The translations under genes were made by a program, and so were the position numbers. From positions 1,922,001 through 1,986,000 of the forward strand of contig NC_017586.1 in assembly GCF_000240165.1 (NCBI RefSeq): a stretch of 64,000 nt of DNA. Direction: 5' to 3'. This DNA comes from Streptantibioticus cattleyicolor NRRL 8057 = DSM 46488. GTDB taxonomy: Bacteria; Actinomycetota; Actinomycetes; Streptomycetales; Streptomycetaceae. Below, piece by piece: positions 8,018 through 15,729 of this stretch (positions within the stretch are counted from its first letter, which is position 1; each line of letters begins with the position of its first letter). Under the pieces are notes generated by a model. It saw only the letters and a program-made list of their open reading frames with translations, did no database searches and was not told the origin of the DNA.

Positions 8018-8811
8018 GCGCCGCCTCGGCCGGCCGGCCGCCGGTCGTGCTGCTGCACGCGCTCTGCCTCGACTCGCGGATGTGGCGGGCGCAGGCCGCC
8101 GCGCTGCGGGACCGCGGCCATCTGGTGCTGACCCCGGGCCAACGCGGCTTCGGCGGCACGCCGTTGGGCACCGACCCGCCCTCGCTCGACCTGGTCGCCG
8201 ACGACGTGGCCCGGCTGCTGGACGCGCACGGCGTCGAACGGGCGGTGCTGGCCGGCTGCTCGATGGGCGGCTACGTGGCGATGGCGTTCCTGCGCCGCCA
8301 CCGGGACCGGGTACGGGCGCTGGCGCTGCTGTCCACCCGGGGCACCGCCGACCCCGAGGAGACCGCGGCCGGCCGGCGGCGCTTCGCCGAACTGGTGGTG
8401 GACGACACCGCGCGCGGCCCACTGGTGGCCGCCACCACGCCGTCGCTGCTCGGTCCGACCACCCGGGCCGCCCGCCCCGAGGTGCTGGCCGAGGTGATGG
8501 CGGCGGCCCGCGCGGCGTCCCCGGCGGCGGTGGCCTGGGCGCAGCGGGCGATCGCGGCGCGCCCGGACGCCATGGCGGAGCTGCGCGCGTTCCCCCGGCC
8601 CGCGGTGGTGGTGGCCGGCGAGGAGGACGGGCTGGTCGGCGCCGAGGAGTCCGGCGCGCTGGCCGCCGCGCTGCCCGGGGCACGGCTGGTGACCCTGCCC
8701 GCCACCGGCCACCTGCCGCCGCTGGAGGCGCCGGAGCGGACCACCGCGGCGCTGGCCGCACTGCTGGACGAGACCGTGGCGGCGGACCGGAAGGGAGCAG
8801 CCGCATGCTGA
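8014..8811 (+). CDS. alpha/beta hydrolase
   Basis: 265 residues with the canonical fold. LLHALCLDSRMW forms the oxyanion region near residue 14. The nucleophile elbow GCSMGG lies near residue 80 (Ser nucleophile), the acid in GEEDGLVG near residue 208, and the catalytic His in ATGHLPPLE near residue 233. Family members with this look (3-oxoadipate enol-lactonase or epoxide-hydrolase-like) hydrolyse esters, lactones or thioesters. It starts at a GTG that overlaps the stop of the LysR-domain gene (GTGA) and overlaps the following methyltransferase by 7 nt. In this cassette it may release or cleave an ester or thioester intermediate. Confidence 0.85.
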   Translation: MSAASAGRPPVVLLHALCLDSRMWRAQAAALRDRGHLVLTPGQRGFGGTPLGTDPPSLDLVADDVARLLDAHGVERAVLAGCSMGGYVAMAFLRRHRDRVRALALLSTRGTADPEETAAGRRRFAELVVDDTARGPLVAATTPSLLGPTTRAARPEVLAEVMAAARAASPAAVAWAQRAIAARPDAMAELRAFPRPAVVVAGEEDGLVGAEESGALAAALPGARLVTLPATGHLPPLEAPERTTAALAALLDETVAADRKGAAAC

Positions 8812-9665
8812 CGCAGGACCACTCCTCCTGGGGCCACACCGCCTCCACCGGGCTCGGCTTCACCAGCGAGGAGATCGTGGAGGCCCACTTCGCGGCGTGC
8901 GCCCCGCAGTACCGGGCCGCGCTGGAGACGGCGGGCATCACCCCGGGCGCCACCGTGCTCGACGCGGGCTGCGGCAGCGGCGCGTTCCTGCCCTGGCTGG
9001 CCGAACTCACCGGTCCCGACGGCCGGGTGCACGCCATCGACCTCGCCGCCGAGAACGCCGCTGCCGCCGCCGAACGGCTGCGCCGCGCGGTCCCCGGCCG
9101 CGGCCCCGACGTCCGCCAGGGCGACCTGCTGGACCTGCCGTACGCGGACGACACCTTCGACGCCGTGTGGTGCGCCAACACCACGCAGTACCTGGACGAC
9201 GCCGAACTCGCCCGCGCGCTCGCCGAGTTGCGCCGCGTGGTGCGCCCCGGCGGCGTGGTGGCCGTCAAGGACCTGGACGCGTCCTTGATCACCGTGCGCC
9301 CCGGGGACCCGTTCCTGTTCACCGACTTCTTCCGGTCCGCCGCCGGAACCCCCGGCTACGCCCGTCAGCTGCTGCGCACCCGCGACCTGTACCGCCTGCT
9401 CGCCGAGGCCGGACTGGTCTCGGTACGGCAGCGGACCTTCGTCATCGAACACCGCGCCCCGCTGCCGCCCGCCGCCCGCCACTTCTACGGCCTGGCCTGC
9501 GCCAGCATCGCCCGCCAGGCGCTCGCCATGCCCACCCCGCCCGGCTCCCCCGCCGCCTGGCACCCCTTCCTCGACCCCGCCTCCCCCACCCACCCGCTGT
9601 GCTCCCCGAGCGGTTACATCAGTGAGGGGAACACGGTGGCGGTGGGGAGGGTGCCGGGGGGATGA
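8805..9665 (+). CDS. class I SAM methyltransferase, UbiE-like
   Basis: 286 residues. Motif I VLDAGCGSGAFLPWL lies near residue 46, the acidic AIDLA near 72, motif II FDAVWCANTTQYL near 118 and motif III LRRVVRPGGVVAVKD near 144. This is a small-molecule C- or O-methyltransferase of the Methyltransf_11/25 type. It is the last gene of the operon. Its ATG overlaps the hydrolase stop by 7 nt and is preceded by AAGGGAG. Its TGA lies within a hairpin shared with the convergent TetR gene. It is the second methyltransferase of the cassette, so two methylation steps or two positions are likely. Confidence 0.85.
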   Translation: MLTQDHSSWGHTASTGLGFTSEEIVEAHFAACAPQYRAALETAGITPGATVLDAGCGSGAFLPWLAELTGPDGRVHAIDLAAENAAAAAERLRRAVPGRGPDVRQGDLLDLPYADDTFDAVWCANTTQYLDDAELARALAELRRVVRPGGVVAVKDLDASLITVRPGDPFLFTDFFRSAAGTPGYARQLLRTRDLYRLLAEAGLVSVRQRTFVIEHRAPLPPAARHFYGLACASIARQALAMPTPPGSPAAWHPFLDPASPTHPLCSPSGYISEGNTVAVGRVPGG

Positions 9666-9685
9666 CCGGGCCGGGGTCAGCCCCC
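9656..9685. terminator. possible bidirectional terminator between the operon and tetR
   Basis: Two runs of five G and five C flank a GATGACC...GGTCAG core. They form a stem of about 5+5 bp with one mismatch and a 7-nt loop, covering both convergent stop codons. No U tract is present, so this is tentative. Confidence 0.35.
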
Positions 9686-10318
9686 TTGCGGCTCCGCAAC
9701 GGTGGCGCCCGGACGTACTCGGGGGCTGGTGTCGAGGTGGGTGAGGAGGCCGGGGACGGCGAGGGCGGGGAGCAGGTAGCGCCACAGGACGCTGATGCGG
9801 GGCAGCAGGTCGGCGCGGTTGGTGGCGGCCTGGGAGAGCAGTTGGATGCCGGTGAAGGCGCCGACCAGCAGCCGGGCGATCTCCTCCTCGTCCACGCCGG
9901 GCAGCAGCTCGCCCGCCCCGCGGGCCTCGCGCAGCAGCCCCAGGACGACCTCGCGCAGCCCCTCGTACGGGGTGGAGTCGGGCTTGCGGTAAGCGGCCTG
10001 CTCGACGGAGAGGCGTACGGCGCCGCGCAGCACCGGGTCGTGGCGCAGCCGCTCGGCGTACTCCATGGTCAGGTCGATCACCGCCTGGAGCCTGACCTTG
10101 CCGGGGCGCGGCACCAGGATGTCGGTCTGGTAGGCGACCACGGCGTCGGCGATGGCCTCCTTGGAGGGGAAGTGGAAGTAGAGGGCGCCCCGGGTGACCC
10201 CGCTGCGGGCGAGGATCTCGGTGGTGCTGGCGGCGGTGTAGCCGACTTCGTCGAAGACCTCGCCGGCCGCTTCGACGATCAAGCGGCGGGTCCTGACCGC
10301 CCGCGCCTGTCTCGCCAT
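9677..10318 (-). CDS. TetR regulator, ScbR/ArpA (gamma-butyrolactone receptor)-like
   Basis: 213 residues. The N-terminal helix-turn-helix (AEVFDE-like start, EILARSGVTRGALYFHFPSKE at about residues 33-53) is very close to that of ScbR/ArpA autoregulator receptors, which repress antibiotic and differentiation genes until a butyrolactone binds. In known receptors a Trp follows a PYxxW-like segment in the ligand pocket. The matching stretch here reads TPYEGLREVV, with Leu at the Trp position, which suggests a pseudo-receptor. The gene converges on the nine-gene operon. Its own promoter side has GAGGAGGG before the ATG and a 13-bp palindrome (10358-10370, CGCATCTTATGCG) that could be an operator. 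No synthase (AfsA-like) gene is in the window. Confidence 0.8.
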   Translation of the reverse strand: MARQARAVRTRRLIVEAAGEVFDEVGYTAASTTEILARSGVTRGALYFHFPSKEAIADAVVAYQTDILVPRPGKVRLQAVIDLTMEYAERLRHDPVLRGAVRLSVEQAAYRKPDSTPYEGLREVVLGLLREARGAGELLPGVDEEEIARLLVGAFTGIQLLSQAATNRADLLPRISVLWRYLLPALAVPGLLTHLDTSPRVRPGATVAEPQGG

Positions 10319-10408
10319 CGCCGCTACACGTCCCTCCTCAATAGAAACCAGCTCGTCCGCATCTTATGCGCCGAGTCCTTGCCCCCGACCGGCCGCCGCT
10401 CGCCTCCG

Positions 10409-10882
10409 CTACGCCCCGCCGCACCCGGCCCGGCGGAGCAGCCGGCGTGGGCCGGGGCCCTCCCGGCCCAGCCGGTCCAGCGGGTTGGCCAGCGGGCAGC
10501 GGTCGATGGACATGCAGCCGCAGCCCACGCAGTCGGTGAACTCGTCGCGCAGTTGCTGGAGTTGGCGGATCCGCGCGTCCAGGTCGTCGCGCCAGCGCCG
10601 GGAGAGGCTGGCCCAGTCCGCCCGGTTGGGCAGCCGGCCCTCCGGCAGCGTGGCCAGCGCCTCGCCGACCTCGGCGAGCGGGATGCCGACCCGTTGCGCG
10701 ATCCTGATCAGCGCCACCCGGCGCAGCGTCTCGCGGCGGTAACGGCGTTGGTTCCCAGCGGTACGGCGGCTGGTGATCAGGTTCTGCCGCTCGTAGAAGT
10801 GGAGGGCGGAGACGGCCACCCCGCTGCGCCGGGAGAGTTCGCCGACGGTCAGCTCGTGCGCCTCGGGTGTCGCTGGGTCCAT
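10409..10882 (-). CDS. soxR: SoxR redox-sensing MerR-type regulator
   Basis: 157 residues with an N-terminal MerR winged helix (LTVGELSRRSGVAVSALHFYE) and the SoxR iron-sulfur cluster motif CVGCGCMSIDRC near residue 120 (CX2CXCX5C), which binds a redox-active [2Fe-2S] cluster. In Streptomyces SoxR responds to redox-cycling metabolites such as actinorhodin rather than to superoxide itself. The start is the ATG at 10882; an upstream extension of the frame is not needed. A sox box lies 30 bp upstream, so autoregulation or control of the divergent AraC gene is likely. Its position next to a putative biosynthetic operon with a flavoprotein may be meaningful. Confidence 0.93.
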   Translation of the reverse strand: MDPATPEAHELTVGELSRRSGVAVSALHFYERQNLITSRRTAGNQRRYRRETLRRVALIRIAQRVGIPLAEVGEALATLPEGRLPNRADWASLSRRWRDDLDARIRQLQQLRDEFTDCVGCGCMSIDRCPLANPLDRLGREGPGPRRLLRRAGCGGA

Positions 10883-10911
10883 GGCCCGATCCTCGCACCG
10901 CACCGGGGGTA

Positions 10912-10929
10912 CCTCAAGGAAACTTGAGG
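10912..10929. promoter_or_regulatory. SoxR operator (sox box)
   Basis: CCTCAAGGAAACTTGAGG has perfect 7-bp inverted arms (CCTCAAG/CTTGAGG) and the same length as the E. coli soxS operator CCTCAAGTTAACTTGAGG. It sits between soxR and the divergent AraC-family gene. Confidence 0.88.
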
Positions 10930-11052
10930 TTTTCGAGAGGTTTCCGGTGCCCCGGGACGGTTGGCGGGGGCCGTCGCGGCGCAGGCTTCCGGACGGGACG
11001 CGGCGGCCGGAGGGGGCGCGGCGGCCCGGCGTGGCGGAAGGGCGTGAGGCCG

Positions 11053-11937
11053 GTGCGCTACCAGGTCTGTCCCGAGGGGACATGGGAGACGGCGAGCCGT
11101 CGCCCCCATCCGCGGCTGCGCCCCGGGGTCATCTGCTACCGCGGCCACCGGCTGGCGCTGCCCGCGCCGCGCCGGCGGCTGGAGACCCCGGTGGGCGCGG
11201 TGACGCTGGTGCTGGGTTTCGGGTCCCGGCTGCGGATCACCGGGCCGGTGGCCCCGCCCGACTGGTTCGACTCCTGCCTGGCCGGGCTGCACACCGCCGC
11301 GTCGCTCGGCGAGCACGACGGACGGCTGCACGGCGTCGAGGTGCTCTTCACGCCGTGGGAGGCGTTCCGGATCTTCGCGGTCCCGCTGCACGAACTGGCC
11401 GACCGGGCGGTCCGCCCGCGCGATCTGCTCGGCCGCCGGCTCGACGACCTGGCCGGCGCGCTGGCCGCCCTGCCCGGCTGGGCGCCCCGGTTCGCGCTGC
11501 TGGACTCGGTGCTGGCCCGGTGGTCGGCGGGCGGCCCGGCCTGCGCGCCGCAGGTGGTACGGGCCTGGGACGAGCTGTGCCGTACCCACGGGCGGCTGCC
11601 GATCGCACGGCTCGCCGCCGACGTCGGCTGGAGCACCCGGCAACTGGAGAACCGCTTCCGCGAGCAGATCGGGCTGCGCCCGAAGGCCGCCGCCCGGGTG
11701 CTGCGGCTCCAGCACGCGCTGCGGCTGCTGACCGCCCACCGTCCGCCCGCGCAGGTGGCCGCCGCGTGCGGCTACTACGACCAGGCGCACCTGGGCGGCG
11801 AGATCAAGGCGATGACCGGCCGCACCCCGCTGGAGTTCGTCGCCCAGCGCGACCCCGCCACCACTCCGTCCCCGCCGGGCCCGCCCTCCCTGGACCGCCT
11901 CGCGGGCGCGGTGACGAGCGTCATCCTGCCGTCCTGA
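11053..11937 (+). CDS. AraC-family transcriptional regulator
   Basis: 294 residues. The C-terminal double helix-turn-helix is clear: LPIARLAADVGWSTRQLENRF at about residues 182-202, then PAQVAAACGYYDQAHLGGEI and TGRTPLEFV. The N-terminal part is a cupin-like effector domain of unknown ligand. The frame is open further upstream, but that region is Arg/Gly-rich and not protein-like; GTG 11053 has GGAAGG about 11 nt upstream. It is divergent from soxR with a sox box between them and is a candidate SoxR target. Nothing else indicates its regulon. Confidence 0.75.
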   Translation: MRYQVCPEGTWETASRRPHPRLRPGVICYRGHRLALPAPRRRLETPVGAVTLVLGFGSRLRITGPVAPPDWFDSCLAGLHTAASLGEHDGRLHGVEVLFTPWEAFRIFAVPLHELADRAVRPRDLLGRRLDDLAGALAALPGWAPRFALLDSVLARWSAGGPACAPQVVRAWDELCRTHGRLPIARLAADVGWSTRQLENRFREQIGLRPKAAARVLRLQHALRLLTAHRPPAQVAAACGYYDQAHLGGEIKAMTGRTPLEFVAQRDPATTPSPPGPPSLDRLAGAVTSVILPS

Positions 11938-12349
11938 AGCCCCGGCCGGGGTTGCCCGGGGACCCGGTTCGGATTCTTCCAATACGGCCGGGGCCGGGGG
12001 TGGGAACGTGCTGGGGAAGCGGGGTCGTCCGGCCCGGGCAAGGGTTCACGGGAGAGCGGGCCGGGGGACGTCGCGGGGCGGGTGGACCGATGCCGTGGGG
12101 GACGGGAGAGCCCACGGCCGCGTACGGACACGGTGATCGGGGAGAGCGGCCCGGTGTCCGGCGCCGGCCATCCGTACCGCGTCCCGCTCCGCCCGGGGCT
12201 TCTCGGCACCCCGGGGACGGACCGGCCGTGCCGTCCGTCGGGCGTGGCGCCGCGACCCCGCCGATTCCCCGGGGACGCGGCGCCCGCCGCCCGTGCGCGA
12301 AGGTCCTTGCACAGGCCGCCAATCGTCGTGGACGGCTTACACTTGGCGT
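11938..12349. other. intergenic region, no gene seen
   Basis: About 410 bp of GC-rich sequence after the AraC gene. I see no protein-like frame and no RNA gene. The right end holds the promoter of the MarR gene: TACACT at 12338-12343 lies 6 nt before the ATG at 12350, with no Shine-Dalgarno between them, which suggests a leaderless transcript. Confidence 0.5.
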
Positions 12350-12802
12350 ATGTCCGATGACCCGACGGAGGCGCTCGCCCAGGGGTGGTGCGCGCTGGCG
12401 GCGTTGCACGCGCGGATCGCCAACCGGGTCGAACGCGCCCTGCAGTCCGAGCACGGCATCGGGGTCACCGAATACTCGGTGCTCCGGGTCCTCGACCGGC
12501 AGCGCGAGCACCACATGCGGATGCAGCAGCTCGCCGCGGCTGTGGTGCTGAGCCAGAGCGCCACCACCCGGGTGGTCAACAAGCTGGAGGGCCAGGGGCT
12601 GCTCACCCGCTACCTGTGCCCCACCGACCGGCGGGGCATCTACACCGAGGTCACCGACGCCGGCCGCGAGCTGCTCCAGGAGGCGCGGCCGACCAACGAC
12701 GCCGCGCTGCGCGAAGCCCTCGACGAGGCCGCGCACCTCCCCGAACTGGCCCCGCTGGTCAGGGCCGTCGAGGCCACCGACCCGGCCGCGGCCCCCGCGT
12801 AA
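12350..12802 (+). CDS. MarR-family regulator
   Basis: 150 residues with a complete MarR winged helix: TEYSVLRVLD at about residue 40, LSQSATTRVVNKLEGQGLL at 64-82, and the wing CPTDRRGIYTEVTDAG. MarR proteins usually repress an adjacent transporter or enzyme gene in response to phenolic or oxidative signals. The only close downstream neighbour is the TetR gene at 12877. The ATG follows a -10-like TACACT by 6 nt with no ribosome binding site, so the mRNA is probably leaderless. Confidence 0.85.
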   Translation: MSDDPTEALAQGWCALAALHARIANRVERALQSEHGIGVTEYSVLRVLDRQREHHMRMQQLAAAVVLSQSATTRVVNKLEGQGLLTRYLCPTDRRGIYTEVTDAGRELLQEARPTNDAALREALDEAAHLPELAPLVRAVEATDPAAAPA

Positions 12803-12844
12803 CCCGTACGCCCCCGCCCACGCCTGCCACCTCGGAACGTTGCT

Positions 12845-12870
12845 CACTGTACCTATCGGTATGTACAGTG
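12845..12870. promoter_or_regulatory. palindromic operator of the TetR/DUF4865 pair
   Basis: 8-bp perfect arms CACTGTAC (12845-12852) and GTACAGTG (12863-12870) flank a CTATCGGTAT core, 6 bp before the TetR start. The size and position are those of a TetR autoregulatory operator. Confidence 0.7.
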
Positions 12871-12876
12871 CGGATC

Positions 12877-13443
12877 ATGGACACCGCGGAACGGTTGATC
12901 GAGAGCACCCGTGAACTGCTCTGGGAGCGCGGGTACGTGGGCACCAGCCCCAAGGCGATCCTGGAACGGGCCGGCGCCGGACAGGGCAGCATGTACCACC
13001 ACTTCAAGGGCAAGCCCGACCTGGCCCTGGCCGCCGTCCGCCGCACCGTGGCCGAGATGCGCGCCGAGGTCGACGCGCTGCTGTCGGCACCGGGCACGGC
13101 ACGCCGGCGGATCGCCGCCTACCTGGGCCGGGAGCGCGACGCGCTGCGCGGCTGCCCGGTCGGCCGGCTGACCATGGACCCCGACATCGTGGCCAGCGAC
13201 GAACTGCGGGCCCCGGTGGACGAGCTCTTCGACTGGCTGCGGCACCGGCTCGCCGAGGTGGTGCGGGAGGGCCGCGCCCGAGGCGAACTCCCCGCCACCG
13301 CCGACCCGGAGCAGCTCGCCGCCGCCGTCGCCGCCACCGTGCAGGGCGGTTACGTACTGGCCCGCGCGGCCGGTTCCGCCGAGCCCTTCGACCGCGCCGT
13401 CGAGGGCATCCTCGCCCTGCTGGCCGCGGCCGGCGCCGCCTGA
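12877..13443 (+). CDS. TetR-family regulator
   Basis: 188 residues. The helix-turn-helix is GTSPKAILERAGAGQGSMYHHFKGK at about residues 23-47. The C-terminal part is a ligand domain with CPVGRLTMDPDIV, as in the TetR_C LmrA/YxaF-like group. It is followed after 25 nt by the DUF4865 gene, a pairing repeated in many actinomycetes and proteobacteria, so it most likely represses that gene and itself through the palindrome at 12845-12870. No Shine-Dalgarno is seen between the operator and the ATG. Confidence 0.87.
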   Translation: MDTAERLIESTRELLWERGYVGTSPKAILERAGAGQGSMYHHFKGKPDLALAAVRRTVAEMRAEVDALLSAPGTARRRIAAYLGRERDALRGCPVGRLTMDPDIVASDELRAPVDELFDWLRHRLAEVVREGRARGELPATADPEQLAAAVAATVQGGYVLARAAGSAEPFDRAVEGILALLAAAGAA

Positions 13444-13468
13444 CCACCGCCTACCGCGAGGATCCGCC

Positions 13469-14062
13469 GTGTACGCGATGAGCTACGAGATCACCCTGCC
13501 CGCCGACTACGACATGGCGGTCATCCGCCACCGGGTGGCCACCCGGGGCGCCGCGCTGGACGACTTCCCCGGGCTCGCCGTCAAGGCGTACCTGATCCGG
13601 GAACGGGCGGCGGGCTCGCCGGTCAACCAGTACGCGCCGTTCTACCTGTGGCGCGAGACCTCCGGCATGAACCGCTTCCTGTGGGGTGGCGGCGGCTTCC
13701 AGGGCATCGTCGCCGACTTCGGCCGCCCGGCGGTACGGCACTGGACGGGGGTGGGGTTCGCGTACGGCCCGGCCCGGCACGGACTGCCCCGCACGGCGGT
13801 CCGTTCGGCGCGGCCCGTCCCGCAGGGCACCGACCTGACCGCGCTGGCCGAACGCGAACTCGCCGCGCTGCGCCGCCTGTCCGCCGCCCCCGGACTCCAC
13901 AGCGCCGCCCTCGCCATCGACCCGCACACCTGGGAGCTGATCCGCTTCACGCTGTGGGAGCAGGCCCCGGCGGACGCCCCGGGCGAGGACGGGACGCGGT
14001 ACGAGGTGCTGCGGCTGAACACCCCGGAGCTGGACGCTCTCCCGGCCGGCCGCCACTGGTGA
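13469..14062 (+). CDS. DUF4865 family protein
   Basis: 197 residues. The start MYAMSYEITLPADYDM, the LAVKAYLIRERAAGSPVNQY segment and the APFYLWRETSGM...FLWGGGGFQGI block are characteristic of DUF4865. The family is of unknown biochemistry and is regularly co-transcribed with a TetR regulator. The GTG at 13469 is kept because the MYAM start is typical; GCGAGGAT precedes it. An in-frame ATG at 13478 is possible. It is cytoplasmic, with no signal peptide. The pair is plausibly a small stress or detoxification cassette induced by the TetR ligand. Confidence 0.82.
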   Translation: MYAMSYEITLPADYDMAVIRHRVATRGAALDDFPGLAVKAYLIRERAAGSPVNQYAPFYLWRETSGMNRFLWGGGGFQGIVADFGRPAVRHWTGVGFAYGPARHGLPRTAVRSARPVPQGTDLTALAERELAALRRLSAAPGLHSAALAIDPHTWELIRFTLWEQAPADAPGEDGTRYEVLRLNTPELDALPAGRHW

Positions 14063-14231
14063 CATCCGGATAAGTCCGATCATCACTCCTTCTCGGCCCG
14101 GTGACGATTGTCACCGTTACGCCGGTTGTCGGTCACAGGAGTCTCACAGCAATCGGTCGCCCCCGGGTGCGGTCGTTCACCGGTCACAGGGTGATTGACC
14201 GACAGTCACCGTCCATCCGGGAGGTTCGACG

Positions 14232-14426
14232 ATGCCCGACCGGGCCCTGTGGTCGTACACCGATATCGCCGCCCACATCAGAGTGCGGACCGACACCGTG
14301 CGCTCGTACCGCAAGTGCGGGCTGCTGCCGGATCCGGACGTGGTCGAGGGCGGCAGGCCGTTCTGGTACGCCGACACCATCCGGCTGTGGAGTTCACGGC
14401 GCCCCGGCAACCGCTCGGGCCGCTGA
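14232..14426 (+). CDS. small MerR/excisionase-like winged-helix protein
   Basis: 64 residues: WSYTDIAAHIRVRTDTVRSYRKCGLLPDPD is a single winged helix like those of MerR regulators or phage excisionases, followed by a wing (GRPFWYADTIRLWSS) and a basic tail. Proteins of this size are common and uncharacterised in Streptomyces. A good ribosome binding site GGGAGG precedes the ATG. No phage or integrase gene is near, so it is more likely a free-standing DNA-binding protein than an excisionase. Confidence 0.75.
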   Translation: MPDRALWSYTDIAAHIRVRTDTVRSYRKCGLLPDPDVVEGGRPFWYADTIRLWSSRRPGNRSGR

Positions 14427-14509
14427 CCGCGCGGGCGGCCGGGTGACGCGCGGGCCGGCCGGCGGGTGACGGAGGCGACACGCCCGGACGGCGCCCCCGC
14501 TCCCCCATG

Positions 14510-14528
14510 TACCCCCCAGGGGTATAAA
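14510..14528 (+). promoter_or_regulatory. CsoR-like operator overlapping the copZ -10
   Basis: TACCCCCCAGGGGTA (14510-14524) is the C-tract/G-tract inverted repeat typical of copper-sensing CsoR operators. TATAAA (14523-14528) overlaps its right edge and can serve as the -10 of the copZ promoter. Repression by CsoR without copper is inferred; no csoR is in the window. Confidence 0.65.
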
Positions 14529-14579
14529 GTCGTTCTCCGTACGGCCCCCAGGGACAGGTACCACCGGAGGAGAACAGAC

Positions 14580-14837
14580 ATGGGCACCGACAACTCCACG
14601 CTCGCCGCGACCGGTTCCGGGCCGGGCACCACGGTCGTCTACGCGGTCTCCGGCATGAGCTGCGCGCACTGCGAGAAGGCGATCGGCGAGGAGGTCTCCG
14701 CGCTGCCGGGGGTCACCGCGGTCGCCGCGGACGCCGCCACCGGCCGGGTGTCGGTGACCTCCACCGCGCCCCTGGACGACGAGGCGGTCCGCGCCGCCGT
14801 CGACGAGGCCGGATACGAGCTGACCGGCCGGGTCTGA
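14580..14837 (+). CDS. copZ: CopZ-like copper chaperone (HMA domain)
   Basis: 85 residues with the metal-binding loop GMSCAHC near residue 25 in a ferredoxin-like heavy-metal-associated domain. The domain ends with DEAGYELTG, standard for CopZ. These proteins hand Cu(I) to P-type ATPases and to CsoR. GGAGGAG precedes the ATG. It is a single-gene unit here, with its own CsoR-like box upstream and a strong terminator downstream; no copA is adjacent. Confidence 0.92.
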   Translation: MGTDNSTLAATGSGPGTTVVYAVSGMSCAHCEKAIGEEVSALPGVTAVAADAATGRVSVTSTAPLDDEAVRAAVDEAGYELTGRV

Positions 14838-14863
14838 CCCCGCCGACCCGAACGCCACACGGG

Positions 14864-14906
14864 CGAGGGGCGGACGGAACCGGTCACGGTTTCCGTCCGC
14901 CCCTCG
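14864..14906 (+). terminator. intrinsic terminator after copZ
   Basis: Perfect 16-bp arms 14864-14879 and 14891-14906 (CGAGGGGCGGACGGAA and its complement), 11-nt loop, 27 nt after the copZ stop. It also lies downstream of the convergent SDR gene and may serve both. Confidence 0.82.
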
Positions 14907-14961
14907 TCGTACGGGCGTTTCCGGCGCCGGACGGGGCTGCCGCACCCACGCGTCCGGCGGG

Positions 14962-15729
14962 TCAGCGGCCGAGCAGCTCGCCGCCGTTGCACTGGAGGAT
15001 CTCGCCGGTGATGAACCCGGCCTCCTCGGACGCCAGGAAGACCACGGCCGCCGCGACGTCCCCCGGTCGTCCGACCCGGCCCACCAGCGTGCGCCCGGCC
15101 CGCCGGGTCAGCTCCGCCTCGTTGAGCCGGGCGCCGAAGAACTCGGTGCCGGCCACCGTGCCGGGGGCGACCACGTTGCACGTCACACCCTGCGGGCCGA
15201 GCTGGGCGGCCAGCGAGTGGTTCCAGGCGTGCAACGCCGCCTTGGAGGCGCCGTACGAGCCGCCGCCGCGCAGCGCGGCCAGCGAGGTGACGGTGATCAC
15301 CCGGCCCCGGTCGCGGGTGAGCCGGTCCTTGACGGATTCGGTGACCAGCACGGCGGTGAGCACGTTGCGTTCGAAGTCGCCCCGCCACCGGGCCAGGATC
15401 CCGTGCGGTCCGGCGCCCACCGCCACCTCGCGGCTGCCCGCGTTGTTGACCAGCACGTCGATCCGCTCCGGCAGCCGGGCCAGCGCCGCCTCGACGTCGT
15501 CGGGGTCGGCGAGGTCGCAGGTGATCGGGGTGACCGCCAGGCCGTGGGCGGCGGAGATCTCGTCCGCGGCGGTCCGGAGCACCTCACGGCGCCGGCCGAC
15601 GATCACCAACCGGTCACCGGCCGCGGCGAACCGTTCCGCGATCGCCCGCCCGATGCCCGTGCCACCACCGGTGACCACAACGGTGCGGGGACCCTCGTCC
15701 TCCGCCTGGACCGTTTCGTTCTGCGCCAT
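14962..15729 (-). CDS. short-chain dehydrogenase/reductase
   Basis: 255 residues of a classical SDR: cofactor loop VTGGGTGIGRAIAE near residue 17, NNAG near 94, catalytic Ser in VTSLAALRG near 147, and the active-site YGASK near 157. The ending GEILQCNGGELLGR is standard. An Arg after the second strand (GRRREVL) favours NADP(H). The ATG at 15729 has GGAAGG upstream; a longer frame from 15750 is less likely. The substrate is unknown and the gene stands alone. Confidence 0.88.
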   Translation of the reverse strand: MAQNETVQAEDEGPRTVVVTGGGTGIGRAIAERFAAAGDRLVIVGRRREVLRTAADEISAAHGLAVTPITCDLADPDDVEAALARLPERIDVLVNNAGSREVAVGAGPHGILARWRGDFERNVLTAVLVTESVKDRLTRDRGRVITVTSLAALRGGGSYGASKAALHAWNHSLAAQLGPQGVTCNVVAPGTVAGTEFFGARLNEAELTRRAGRTLVGRVGRPGDVAAAVVFLASEEAGFITGEILQCNGGELLGR

